DNA of 64,000 nucleotides from Clarkia xantiana subsp. parviflora (taxonomy: Eukaryota > Streptophyta > Magnoliopsida > Myrtales > Onagraceae), in the NCBI GenBank assembly GCA_036873135.1, contig JAPTYO010000015.1, positions 6,991,387 to 7,055,386 on the forward strand. The letters run 5' to 3'. The position numbers and the translations under genes are program-made. Each line of letters opens with the position of its first letter. Positions within the stretch are counted from its first letter, which is position 1. Shown piece by piece: positions 54,656-64,000 of this stretch. The notes under the pieces are model-generated. The model saw nothing but the letters and a program-made list of their open reading frames with translations, made no database searches and was not told the DNA's origin.

Positions 54656-56129
54656 GTCGGATCCGGCAGCCGATCGATGGAAGGGTAGGCATGAGAAAAT
54701 TAGCTTTTGTTACAGAATGAATATAGTTTAGGGGTCTTTATTAATGAGTTTAAGGGTAAATTAGAATTAAGGAATAGTTGTGGTTACTTGTTGGGTTCCG
54801 GTCAGCCAGCCCTAGCACGCAGTGAGAAACTAATTATAAGATCAAGAATTTGGGACCTTTCTATGAAACTGCCGCATTTCGGAACGACGTTTTTCTAGCC
54901 AATCAGGAGCCTTTATTTAAGGGCAGACTTGTCAATACTTGAAAATATCACTTTTCACAGTTTAGTGGTTCTTGTCACATCGTGTCACATCACTTAAATC
55001 GGTTCGACCACCGTTAGACGGATTACTCCATACCGGACATCCAAAACTAACAGACGTTGCAACTTGAAGTTAACCTTACGTAACAGACGTTTCAAGTTGA
55101 AGTTAACTTTACGTTCCGTTTTGGGTCTGTAGTCAGTTCAACTCGACGAAGATCTATCTATCTTTTTAACCTTCACCCTCCTTCCCTTCCCTCCATTGCT
55201 GACTAATTTCGCCACGCCGCATTCCCCCCGATTGGTTGTCCATGAATTCTCGCCATACCTTCGACCTCCTCGAACGGGGCAACTGACTCAAGGTTTAAGG
55301 TATGTCCTGACATTAAAGCCTTGGTTAATTTGTTCATAATTTTATTGTGGTTGCTTCGCCTTCTACTAAAGAAGGGTTGTGAAGATACGTCTGCTAGTAT
55401 TGAATATATATTTCAATCCCATTGCTCCATCTCACTTTGTGGGTTAATTGGTAACTGGTCCAGAGTACCCGCTAATGCAGTTTTTAGTTTCGGAGATCGT
55501 TGATTTGATTCCATAGTCAGTAACTGTTTATATTGTTCTCATTAAGACAAGACTGAATAAATTTTCATAGGGCAGACATTAGACAACTCCGTATGCATCT
55601 GGCATTATTGAGCTTCAATTATCTGTTCATAATGATGTTTCGTGCTGTTGATTCCATTATCTGTCATTGTTTGGTGTGAATTTGTTATGTCTGGATAAAA
55701 CATTGATAACCCAGGTGTGCAGTGAATTAAAATAGTATGGCCTATAAATGTTAATGGAGATGCATATGTGAGGTGCGTGCGTGTTTAGTGTTGGTCCATA
55801 GTGTGGATGGTGAATACAATATAAATGGCCCAATTTCATTAAGCTCGGAGTGAAATCGATTAGGACATGGGTAATTATGTACCCTATGTTGAATGTTCTA
55901 CTTTTGGTGAGCAATTGTTTTGTTTATGAACCAGCAATTGAAGTATGGATATATATATATATAGTTATTAATGAAACGACATACAAGAAGGTTGTTGCGG
56001 TTAAACGGTGAAGCGAGTCATGGCAGAAGTCACAGACAATGGTATGCTAAGAGTAGGTAAAGGTTGCCACATAAGAAGATTAGATCTCACATTTGCATAG
56101 GTCTCATTCAAACATAGCAGGAACAAAGG
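54656..56129. other. Intergenic DNA with a possible leader exon
   Basis: A tandem duplication of about 35 bp (TAACAGACGTT.CAA.TTGAAGTTAAC) lies at 55045-55115. The segment 55190-55299 looks like an untranslated first exon (CTCAAGGTTTAAG before GTATGTCC), but no coding exons for it were recognised downstream. Short TA run near 55955. Confidence 0.4.
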
Positions 56130-56577
56130 CTAGCGCCTCGTTGCTTAAGGCGATGAGGCGAGGCGAGAAAAGGGTCATTCGCCTCGTTGCGTCTTAAGAG
56201 CGCCTCAAACATTACCCTAGGAATAAATTATTAATTTTCCCAACCTATTACTTTCTAAAGTTAAACAATTAAAATTTAAAGTTAATAGAGAATACTAGGG
56301 TTTGGTCTCTATATCTTTTCTTTTTCTACATCCCTTATTCTTCTGCGTCTGTCCTTTATGCTAGTAGGTTCATTATCTACCTAATTAGAGTAAATAGCTT
56401 ACTAGCCAATTCCTTCTCTTTTCTATATGATTAAAAATTTGATTTGATGATTCTATATGGTATTTGCAGTAGATTTAATATTATAACACTACATTTGAGT
56501 AAGTGCGCCTCTTTCAATGAGGCGATCGCCTCGCATCCGCCTCAAATTTGAGGCGATATTTAACAACGTCGCCTCAG
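56130..56577. mobile_element. MITE-like element rich in GAGGCG
   Basis: Both ends are packed with GCCTCG/GAGGCG words in opposed orientation (left GCGCCTCGTTGCTTAAGGCG, right CAACGTCGCCTCA) around an AT-rich centre. It lies directly against the end of a Copia gag fragment and may have truncated it. Exact termini are uncertain. Confidence 0.45.
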
Positions 56578-57155
56578 TTTGCATTACACCTTTGACAACA
56601 TTGGCAGGAAGCTATCAATCTCTGTTTTTCTTTGCATGTGTTAACCAAAGCAATATCATCAGCAGATACTAAAGGGATATCATCAGTCGCAGCTAAAGCA
56701 TCCCAAAGTTGGTTCATCTTAGCAAAGAACTCAGTAATCGAAAGAGTACCTTGAGAAGTATGATAGATTTCATGTGTCAATTGAAAGATTTGAGTCCCGT
56801 CTTTTTGGTCGAACATCTCGCGAAGATCATTCCTCATTGATTCTGTTGTTGGATTGTAAACGAGACTACTGACCAAATCCTTGTCCACAGTGTTACGAAG
56901 CCACGCTTTGACAATGGCATTCGCAGGATCCCATTTTACACGCTGCACGACATGAACTGATTGTCTTCTGCAGGATCCATCGACAAAACAAAGTTTATTT
57001 TTAACAAGTAGCCCTTCCTTGATTGATGTGCTCTAAACTCGGTAATTAGAAGATCCATGCAATTGGAACAGAATGAGTAAGTGTCCAGTCATATCGGCTG
57101 GATGAATATAGAACAGATCATTAATCGGAGCTGTCATATCATTTTTTGCCATGAA
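56575..57155 (-). pseudogene. Copia-type gag fragment
   Basis: Minus strand. The open part 56948-56574 reads ANAIVKAWLRNTVDKDLVSS, a MRNDLREMFDQKDGTQIFQL block and TLSITEFFAKMNQLWDAL, the conserved gag domain of plant Copia elements. Upstream, to about 57155, an ATG opens MAKNDMTAPINDLFYIHPAD, the usual gag start, but a stop and a frame change lie between (about 57040-56950). The C-terminal part with a zinc knuckle is missing because the GAGGCG element follows at once. No LTR or pol was found near it. Confidence 0.75.
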
Positions 57156-57699
57156 TGAGCAAATAGACGAAGAACGGAGATAAATTGAAGAGAAATTCAG
57201 CTGAAATCGAGATCGATAAGTCGGAAAAGGCTACGCAATCAGCTAGATCGCAAAGATCGAAGGAAATCCAACTGTATTTCTCGAAGAAGATTTTCAGAAC
57301 GAATCAGAGTTTCTTAAGCCGCAAGAAGACCTTGCTCTTATACCATATTAACAACCAGTATGTAACTTCATTCATTCATCAACCAGTTTGTTACAGAGTG
57401 CTAACATGATTATTTTTACTAAGTAGGTTAGTTAGTTACAAGTCAATCTACATAAGTAACTAATATACATACACTAATAAAACCAATAGTATTGCTTGGA
57501 GGGAGAGACCATTTTGTTAAACAACACGGAACCCAGGCAACTCATCAGGATCATATGCACAAATATTAACTTTAGAGATGGCTTAAAGTTAAATTTTTTT
57601 GCCACGAATATTCCTCTTGAACAAATCAGAAAGGAATCGCTCCTTCTCTTCTTCAGTAGGCTGGAGAAAACCAGCCCAACCATCCAACTAGCATGGGGT
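57156..57699. other. Intergenic DNA
   Basis: Small open frames on both strands at 57185-57409 and 57474-57705, with no recognised domain. Confidence 0.4.
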
Positions 57700-57975
57700 C
57701 CATAACGTTTCTTTTAATAGTGGTAGGGAGTTCATAATGCCTCTTTTCATGGTGTTTAACAAAACATATCAGAAATGTGTCTCTTCGCCGCCATCAACAC
57801 TAATTGATACAGTGGTCGGTGGTCAAAGAGCCTTGGTTCTACACTCTTAGCGACCATAAATTGGTTGTTACCTGGACAAACAAGAACGTGAAGGTTACGT
57901 AACATCATATTCAATTGTGGTATGTGTAATTGACAACCATAAGTTCTGCAAAAGGTACACCCATTTGACGACACT
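57700..57975 (-). pseudogene. Broken relative of the 63-residue gene
   Basis: On the minus strand the sequence from a CCAG/GTAACAAC junction near 57872 downward parallels exon 2 of the gene at 58856-59125: GTTGATG/GTTGATGC, GAAGAGA.ACAT and GGCATTATG...CTCCC occur in the same order. Stops interrupt it. It is presumably a duplicated, decayed copy. Confidence 0.45.
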
Positions 57976-58062
57976 GCTACTACAAGCTCTGTCGGTCCTT
58001 TTGGTGTATTTATTTATTTTGTATTCATTGTCCAAGTAAATATTCAATCGTTTTTTATGTTA

Positions 58063-58312
58063 CAGGGCCGGCCCAAGTGTAAGGCCACGAAATCATGGGT
58101 TTTAGGCTCACGCTTTTAAAAGGCCTTATATGGGGAAGTTGTGTTTGGCATTTATTGGTTTGAGATTGTTTAAATAAAAAAAAAATCAAAAGTTCATATG
58201 TAAACATAATTGTACGTTTAATTGCCAATATAACGTTTTGATTAAAAGTTCCTATAAAAAGGTCTGAAATTAAAGTTGCAACGGTGTATTATATTCTCAT
58301 TGGGCGGCCCTG
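58063..58312. mobile_element. hAT-like MITE
   Basis: Inverted ends CAGGGCCGGCCCA and TGGGCGGCCCTG enclose 250 bp. Flanking octamers TTATGTTA and TTAAGTTA match at seven of eight positions. Too short to encode protein. Confidence 0.85.
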
Positions 58313-58855
58313 TTAAGTTAATGGGGACATCACTAACAACTTGAACAAACACTGTACATCAACTGAAACGGCTAAAAAAATAACCACACAATAGTAACAT
58401 TTTAGTACTGGGAACGAAAATTACATGTTATGCAACATCCAGAAACACTTATGGTAATGGCAGAACCAACTTGAGGGTTGTGAGTTATGGAGAAAATATT
58501 CAGTGGCTCGGTCCTAGCACGCGGCTGCCAAGTGTTGGACCTTCACCCATTAACAAAGTGAGACGTGGTGAGAGGAATGAGAGAGTCAGCTTTTAATAAA
58601 AGGGTGAACCACGTGTCAGTATGTTATTGGGTGAGGACAATGACCTGGCAGCCACGTGCTAGGACCGAGACAATGAATAATTTTTCTGAGTAGCGGCCAA
58701 AAGGAGTCCAGCTAGAGAAGACACAGAGGGATGCAGAAATGTAACAGAAGTTTGGAGCCAAAAGGTGTAGGTCGTCCCACAAGGTGAGACATGGACCTAT
58801 ACGAATGTGGTGACCAGCCACACTCCCTTACGGGAGTGCATAATCCCACTTTTAA
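58313..58855. other. Intergenic DNA
   Basis: CGGTCCTAGCACG.GGCTGCCA occurs at 58510 and in inverted form at 58645 (GGCAGCCACGTGCTAGGACCG), a possible small foldback around 58500-58670. No gene recognised. Confidence 0.4.
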
Positions 58856-59125
58856 TTAGGGCTGGGAGTACATAATGCCACTTTTCAGAGCTATTTGACA
58901 AGACTTACAATAATGTCTCTCTTCGACAGCATCAACGATACTAGACTCAGGTGGATGAACCAATGGTTCTAAACTCCAAGACCTCAAACGAATCGTCGTC
59001 ACCTGAACATAAAAAACAAAATGTTATCTCACAGAGAGTACCGGAAAAAAGACATCGGATATGATGTCGTTAAAACTTACCAGATAACACAACAGAGAAG
59101 AGTTGAAGGTGTTGTCGCTGGCCAT
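58856..59125 (-). CDS. Unrecognised 63-residue two-exon gene
   Basis: Minus strand. Exon 1, 59125-59081, opens MASDNTFNSSLLCYL and meets a good donor (GTAAGTTTT). After a 78-base intron, exon 2, 59002-58856, begins in the same phase at an acceptor (TTATGTTCAG) and runs 48 codons to TAA. It contains EERHYCKSC, a Cys-x-x-Cys pair that could bind metal, and ends ALKSGIMYSQP. No signal peptide or membrane segment is obvious. I do not recognise the family. The in-phase splice and a similar damaged copy at 57700-57975 support a real, duplicated gene or gene fragment, but it may be only the front of a longer lost protein. Confidence 0.4.
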
Positions 59126-59998
59126 TCTTCTACAAAACCTAGATAGAAGCCATAAAAGGGGAAGCATGATTGTATTGAGCGAAAACATGAGGAAAACCTA
59201 CCCGTAGAACGAAAATAAAACCCTTGCGATATCCGCACCGTTGATCTCAAACGTCACTTCATAACTATACAGGTGGAAAGTTGCAGAAAGTGGTATTAGC
59301 TTACACCGTTGGATTAAAGTAACCCAAAACACGAACCGCCGAATTCTTGTTTATTCCCAACACAAAAACCGCCATCATGAATTCCCGCCAAAGAAAGAAA
59401 AAGTCACTCACCCATACCGGTTCCCCATACGATAAATTATTGTCTACCTCGGCCGTAACAGGTGTCTCTACCTGGTGTGACTACCACCACTAATAAACTG
59501 ACAACTGTTAAAGACTCGGATAGAGATAAGGTTGAAATGACACATGTTATGTCCTGAATGGTGAAAGGGGAGAATACCATTCATGTGCAATAATTTCCCC
59601 ATACACTTCTTCAGTATTATCAATATTAGTTTTAAACGGTTAAAATTAGAATTCATGTTTACTGAAAGACGATACCATTTAAACTATATTATAAACGATT
59701 AAACGTACACAATACTCTATATCTGATACAAATTTGTAAAAATGACGTCATAAGTCTTGTTGCAAACAAAAAAATAGTACTTCATGTTACAATATAGTAG
59801 ATGCTACTCAAACAAGGAGAAATTGTTGTCTACCTCAACTGCAACACGTGGCAGTTGATGTGTTTCATGATTTCCAGTTAGCATGTGACATGTGGAAAAA
59901 ATTGTGGGCTTGGGCTCTTATATTGTTGTTCTTTTTTTTGGGCCATGAAATAGTCTTGTTTTTTTGGAGTTTGGTAATCTGCTGCTATTATTTTAGCC
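59126..59998. other. Intergenic DNA
   Basis: No gene recognised. The part 59150-59470 is likely the upstream region of the minus-strand 63-residue gene. The word TTGTCTACCTC occurs at 59443 and 59826. Confidence 0.4.
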
Positions 59999-60083
59999 TT
60001 TGTCGTCTGACATGGTCGGACCGGGCGAACCGGGAACCGGAGCCCTATCTGGTTCAGTGTCCGCTCCGGTTCTGATAACACTG
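59999..60083 (-). mobile_element. Isolated hAT-like terminus
   Basis: On the minus strand CAGTGTTATCAGAACCGGAG opens a GC-rich stretch with CCGGTTCCCGGTTCG words, as in hAT-like MITE ends and similar to the terminus at 33779. The opposite end was not found. Confidence 0.35.
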
Positions 60084-60346
60084 CTTGAAACAGATATTAT
60101 ATATGTGACCCGCATATATTTTATAACTATATTATATAGAAAAATACATAATATAATGTGTACTTGAGCAACACACGTTTTTTTTTCTTTTAAAATTGAA
60201 CAAAAATCACAGCATAACTTAAATTTGTTTTTAAGGATCGAATGGAAATCGCATCCAACCGAATTCATCCACAAAGTTATCAACCTCAGAATCACATCGA
60301 CAACCCAAGCAATCAAAATAATCCCATCCGTTATACTCACCCCCCC

Positions 60347-60840
60347 TAGGGATGTCAATGGGGCGGGTCGGGGCGGGTATTGCCAGACCCGGACCCGCCC
60401 CGCGGGTCAATATGGTCGACCTGGACCCGTCCCATGCACTTTCGGGTCGGGTCGGGTCGACCCGCGGGTCGACCCATATGAGGTTTAATTTATCATTTTA
60501 AATCTTAAATTCTAAATTCTATGTTACCGTATCCAAATTCAACTCCAAATTTAAATCATAAATTATTAAATTAACTCATAATCCAAATATAAATCTTCCC
60601 ATTCATTAGAATAATTGTTATTTTGACTATGTGTTATATTACCCGTATAGTTTTATATAATATACATATATTAAATATATATGTAAAATGAAAGCTCGGG
60701 TCGGGTCGGGTCGGGTCGGGGGGTCGCCGTGAACCCAAACCCGAACCCGCCCCGCGGGTCGCGGGTCGGCGGATCATCGGGCCAAAATCGGGTCGGGTAC
60801 CCGCGGGTCGGCGGGTACCCATGACCCGTTGCCATCCCTA
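60347..60840. mobile_element. Non-autonomous hAT-like element, TAGGGATGGCAAC family, copy 2
   Basis: Ends TAGGGATGTCAATGGGGCGG and ACCCGTTGCCATCCCTA match copy 1 at 4904-5583, as do the subterminal GGGTCGGGGCGGGT and CCCGCCCCGCGGGTC blocks. 494 bp. Flanks are C-rich (ACCCCCCC and ACTCCTCC), so the target duplication cannot be confirmed. It lies at the 3' end of a broken F-box-type gene. Confidence 0.82.
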
Positions 60841-61484
60841 ACTCCTCCCCCCCATGCAATTTTACTCTTCAAGTGGTTGTGCCTGCATCGTGCATCACAT
60901 CTTTGTAAATGCTTTTTTGTCGAAATCTTCAGGCCAGCAGTAGTAAAGAACATTGTGCATACATTGTCGACATTCAGGCTCCTTTCCGGCTGCACAAACC
61001 ATCCTCAAATTATCGTACGCTGAGTCAATCTCTTTTTCATTGCTAATTTCACCGAACAAAAACGCCATTGCTAGAGCATATTTCGTCGTCAGCTTTCCAT
61101 CAACTGCTGCAGCCTTCAGTTGGGTTTCCCATTACAAAATCATTTGCTATGAAATAGTTGGTTACTCCTTGCCAGTAAAGTGCTTGGGGGTTCTCGTGCT
61201 GAGCGCAAGTTTTTATAAAGTTGGTATACTTGCACCCCTCAAAGTAAGCAAAAGGCAGTAGTTTTATGGATTTGTACGTGTGGGGATGTTCTGCCACACT
61301 TTTAAACCTTTTGAAGTTCCACGTTAGTTACATATTGCATAAATAATAGGATGATCATAATTGTAGAGAACTTTACGTACCATAGCTTAAGGTTGAAAAA
61401 ATCCGTTAGCGAGGCCGCACTTTCATCCATTATGATTAGCGTCAGTAGTTCATCAGGTAAATAGTTAAATATATTGGGTTTCAT
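60841..61484 (-). pseudogene. F-box-type gene (At1g67623-like family), broken
   Basis: Minus strand. Exon 1 opens at 61484 with MKPNIFNYLPDELLTLIIMD and SLTDFFNLKLW, the F-box front of a plant family typified by Arabidopsis At1g67623, then a donor GTACGT near 61379. Exon 2 from about 61307 reads FKSVAEHPHTYKSIKLLPFA and NPQALYWQGVTNYF, as in the TPR/Sel1-like part of that family. Near 61125 a small indel shifts the phase; the rest (TTKYALAMAFLFGE, then Cys-rich CRQCMHNVLYYCW) is in another frame. The hAT-like element at 60347-60840 begins directly behind and probably cut off the last residues. It would act as a substrate receptor of an SCF ligase if intact. Confidence 0.72.
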
Positions 61485-62114
61485 TGTTCAAATGGATTTC
61501 TGCGAAAATAAAAATTATATACATATATATACAGAGGAAAAAAAATTAAAACGAGGAACCCTACATAACCACACATTTTCAGTATTCTAACATGTTCAAC
61601 CTAAGTGTAATCTGGAAACGTTATAATTATATGGGTTGAAACTAAAGGTGGTAGAAAAAGTGATTAAAACAATGTATACACATCATCCACAACAGGTAAA
61701 AAAAGATGAACACAATTTTTCTGTTGTCAGAAATGAAACAGCGTACCTAACTCAGATTGATATTTATTGTCGGAAGGCGCAACGATAGGAGCAAACTGGA
61801 ACTTGAACTTGAACGGATATGGAAGACGACAGAGAGAATCTTGTATTCCGGCGGTAGGGGCTTCGCAGAGCAGGAGGTTCTTATTAAGGAGGGAAGTAGG
61901 TCCTGTTAAATGATTGAAAGTCGTCGGTTTGATCTCTATAAGACGCCAGTAAACGAACGGATATGTGTTTTTTATATATGGGAATAAAATGGGACGTTCC
62001 ATCAACTGCTTTTGTACGAGTGTAGCAATGTCGTACGTGTGTACAAATGTTTTCAAGTACTAAATATGATATGCTCATTAAATCAACAAAAGTTTTGTTC
62101 TTAAATTATATACC
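61485..62114. other. Upstream region of the broken F-box-type gene
   Basis: A minus-strand frame of 109 residues at 62056-61727 shows no recognised domain; it may be a leader exon or chance. Otherwise nothing seen. Confidence 0.35.
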
Positions 62115-63600
62115 CAAGTATGATACATTTCCATATCAGCTAATTGGGATACATGTAAAATACCTTGATTGGAGTTAACCATCATTACATATTATGAAAA
62201 CACACAAAACCAATTAGAAAAAAATGAAGTTTGTGACATAGATAGGCAACTTACTAAATAAATGTAACCACTTTCAAATACTTAAAATAAATTAAAGTAG
62301 TATTGTATAATTGAACATATTATATATGTTTTTTTGTACAACAAAGGAAATACGATAATTAACAACATATTAGTATGTCAATTAAGATGTTATATTCGTA
62401 TCCCAATTAGATAAGTATGATACATTTCCAAATTCTCTAATTGGGATACATGTATAATACCTTAATTGGAGATAAGACTCTTTTGAACATTCTTAAAACA
62501 CACAAAACCAATTAGAATGAATATGAAGAATGTGACACTGTTATGTAACTTACTAAGGTATTGTAACTACTTTCAAATAACATTAATAAATAGGGTTAAT
62601 AGGTGTTTTGGTCCATGATGTTTGACAACTTTTGGGTTTTGGTCAATGATGTTTTTTTACCTAGTTTTTGTACCATATGTTTGCAGATTTTTTTATAGTT
62701 TTGGTCTAACCGTTACATTCCGTCCATTTTTTTGACATGTTCAAGTCACGTGATCCACTCTAAACTTTAAATTTAGTCCCTCTAATACTTTCTTAACCTT
62801 TTTTTTGTTCAATTTAGTCCCGAAGTTTCAAAATTGACCCTAATTGGACAATAGGTCCAATTGAAATTTTGAAACTTCGGGACTAAATTAAACAAAAAAA
62901 AGGTTAGGAAAGTATTAGAGGGACTAAATTTAACAAAATTGAAAGTTTAGAGTGGATCACGTGACTTGAACATGTCAAAAAATGGACGGAATGTCACGGT
63001 TAGACCAAAACTAGAAAAAATCTGCAAACATATGGTACCAAAACTAGGTAAAAAAAACATCATTGACCAAAACCCAAAAGTTGTCAAACATCATGGACCA
63101 AAACACCTATTAACCCTAATAAATATAATTAGTATTGTATAAATTAACATATTATACATATTTTTAATTTTGTAAAACAAAAGAAATACCATAATTAATA
63201 ACTACCTTTTAATGTAAACTGAAATACTATACATGTATCCCAATTAGCTAAGTATTATAATTTCCAAATTAGCTAATTGGGATACACGTATGATACCTTA
63301 ATTGGAGTTAAGCCTCATTTGAACGTGTGGATAAAACACCCAAAACCAATTAGAATGAATATGAAGAACGTGACATTGTTATGTAACTTACTAAATAAAT
63401 GTAACCACTTTTGAATACTATTAATACATATAATTAGTATTGTATAAATGAACATATTATACATGTATTTGTTTCGTACAACAAAAGAAATACCATAATT
63501 AACAACTAAAATTGTATCTCAAATAAGATAATATACATCTATCCCAATTAGCTAAGTATGATACATTTCCCAATTAGCTAATTGGGATTGAATTTGTGCG
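62115..63600. repeat. Tandem repeat with about 300-bp units
   Basis: Units begin at about 62115, 62413, 63250 and 63555 with AAGTATGATACATTTCC, followed by CTAATTGGGATACA, ACACAAAACCAATTAGAA, GTAACTTACTAA and ATTAGTATTGTATAA. Each is about 300-310 bp. The second unit is interrupted by the foldback element at 62592-63117. The array is AT-rich and looks like a small satellite. No gene. Confidence 0.88.
62592..63117. mobile_element. Foldback element inserted in the satellite
   Basis: Two arms of about 255 bp are near-perfect inverted copies: AGGGTTAATAGGTGTTTTGG on the left, its complement on the right, meeting around 62860. Direct repeats AATAAAT flank it (62585-62591, 63118-63124). The uninterrupted satellite unit reads through this site with one copy of the repeat, confirming the insertion. 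No coding capacity. Long inverted arms suggest a Mutator-like or foldback family; the 7-bp duplication is not decisive. Confidence 0.9.
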
Positions 63601-64000
63601 TTCTTAAAATAAAATGAAACCTTTTGGCCAAAACAAAAATTGGGATACATGTATAATACCTTAATTAGAGTTAAGGTATATTCGAACAATTTTTTATAAG
63701 TTAATATTAAATTGTATTAATTGGTGTATATAGTTAATAAACAACTGGGCATGGATTTATGATTAATTTATTTTTATTTTTTTGCCACGCTAACTGGCTA
63801 TGAATTTACATGACTTCTTTTTGGCCACACATGTATTTACATGATTACATCTAAAAAAAATAAAAATAGACGGAGGACAGGTAAATAGGAGACAGAAGAT
63901 GGAGATGGTGAAAAGATCAGTGTGGGGTTCATGAGCAGATACAACATAGACAATAAATGCTACGCGTATTGACTAGACTTATTTCAGCAATTCGATTTGA
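63601..64000. other. AT-rich end of window
   Basis: AT-rich DNA following the satellite. No gene recognised. Confidence 0.5.

Noticed and set aside
1..64000. tRNA, rRNA or organelle-derived segments
   Set aside because: No cloverleaf with a GGTTCGAATCC-type arm and no rRNA or chloroplast gene pattern was seen; a tRNAscan-SE run would be decisive.

Overview
The window looks like nuclear DNA of a flowering plant. It carries plant-type LTR retrotransposons (Ty3/Gypsy of the Tat type with a second RNase H, plus a Copia remnant with an initiator-Met primer site), hAT-like non-autonomous elements, Helitron ends, AT microsatellites, GT-AG introns and F-box genes. The species cannot be named from sequence alone. 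Most of the window is transposon; few cellular genes are visible.

Layout. 1-515 is a GC-rich minisatellite. 1348-7395 is a decayed Copia-like element (D) with a gag remnant, holding a 680-bp hAT-like insertion. 7396-29766 is a nest. An old minus-strand Gypsy element (B; gag and protease at 7396-8287 and 18778-20494, LTR from 20495) was split by a young plus-strand Tat-like Gypsy element A (8288-18777, target duplication CATAT). Its LTR was split by a second young element C (20951-29761, target duplication GGTAA). A encodes gag, protease, reverse transcriptase, two RNase H domains and integrase on the plus strand, all interrupted by stops and frame breaks. On the opposite strand near its 3' end it carries a separate intron-bearing gene with its own TATA box. 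C has near-identical LTRs but almost no usable protein; it is probably non-autonomous, and it also carries an antisense ORF at the same relative place.

30230-34633 holds the best cellular gene, a six-coding-exon kinase whose acidic insert between the lobes and DFGLA/SLGIIFFE motifs resemble eIF2-alpha kinases. 34863-43605 is AT-rich and holds Helitron ends, one pair enclosing a broken replication protein A-like gene. 42160-47572 holds several hAT-like elements, two with perfect 8-bp target duplications. 48687-49848 (minus) is an F-box gene with a homopolymer frameshift. 50497-52528 is another Helitron. 56130-61484 holds a Copia gag fragment, small MITEs, an unrecognised 63-residue two-exon gene with a broken relative nearby, and a second broken F-box-type gene cut off by a hAT-like element. 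62115-63600 is a tandem repeat of about 300 bp interrupted by a foldback element whose empty site can be read from the neighbouring units.

The retroelement genes form the usual gag-pol cycle, now mostly broken. The points that most repay checking are the spliced antisense gene of A, its counterpart in C, and the Helitron carrying an RPA-like gene.
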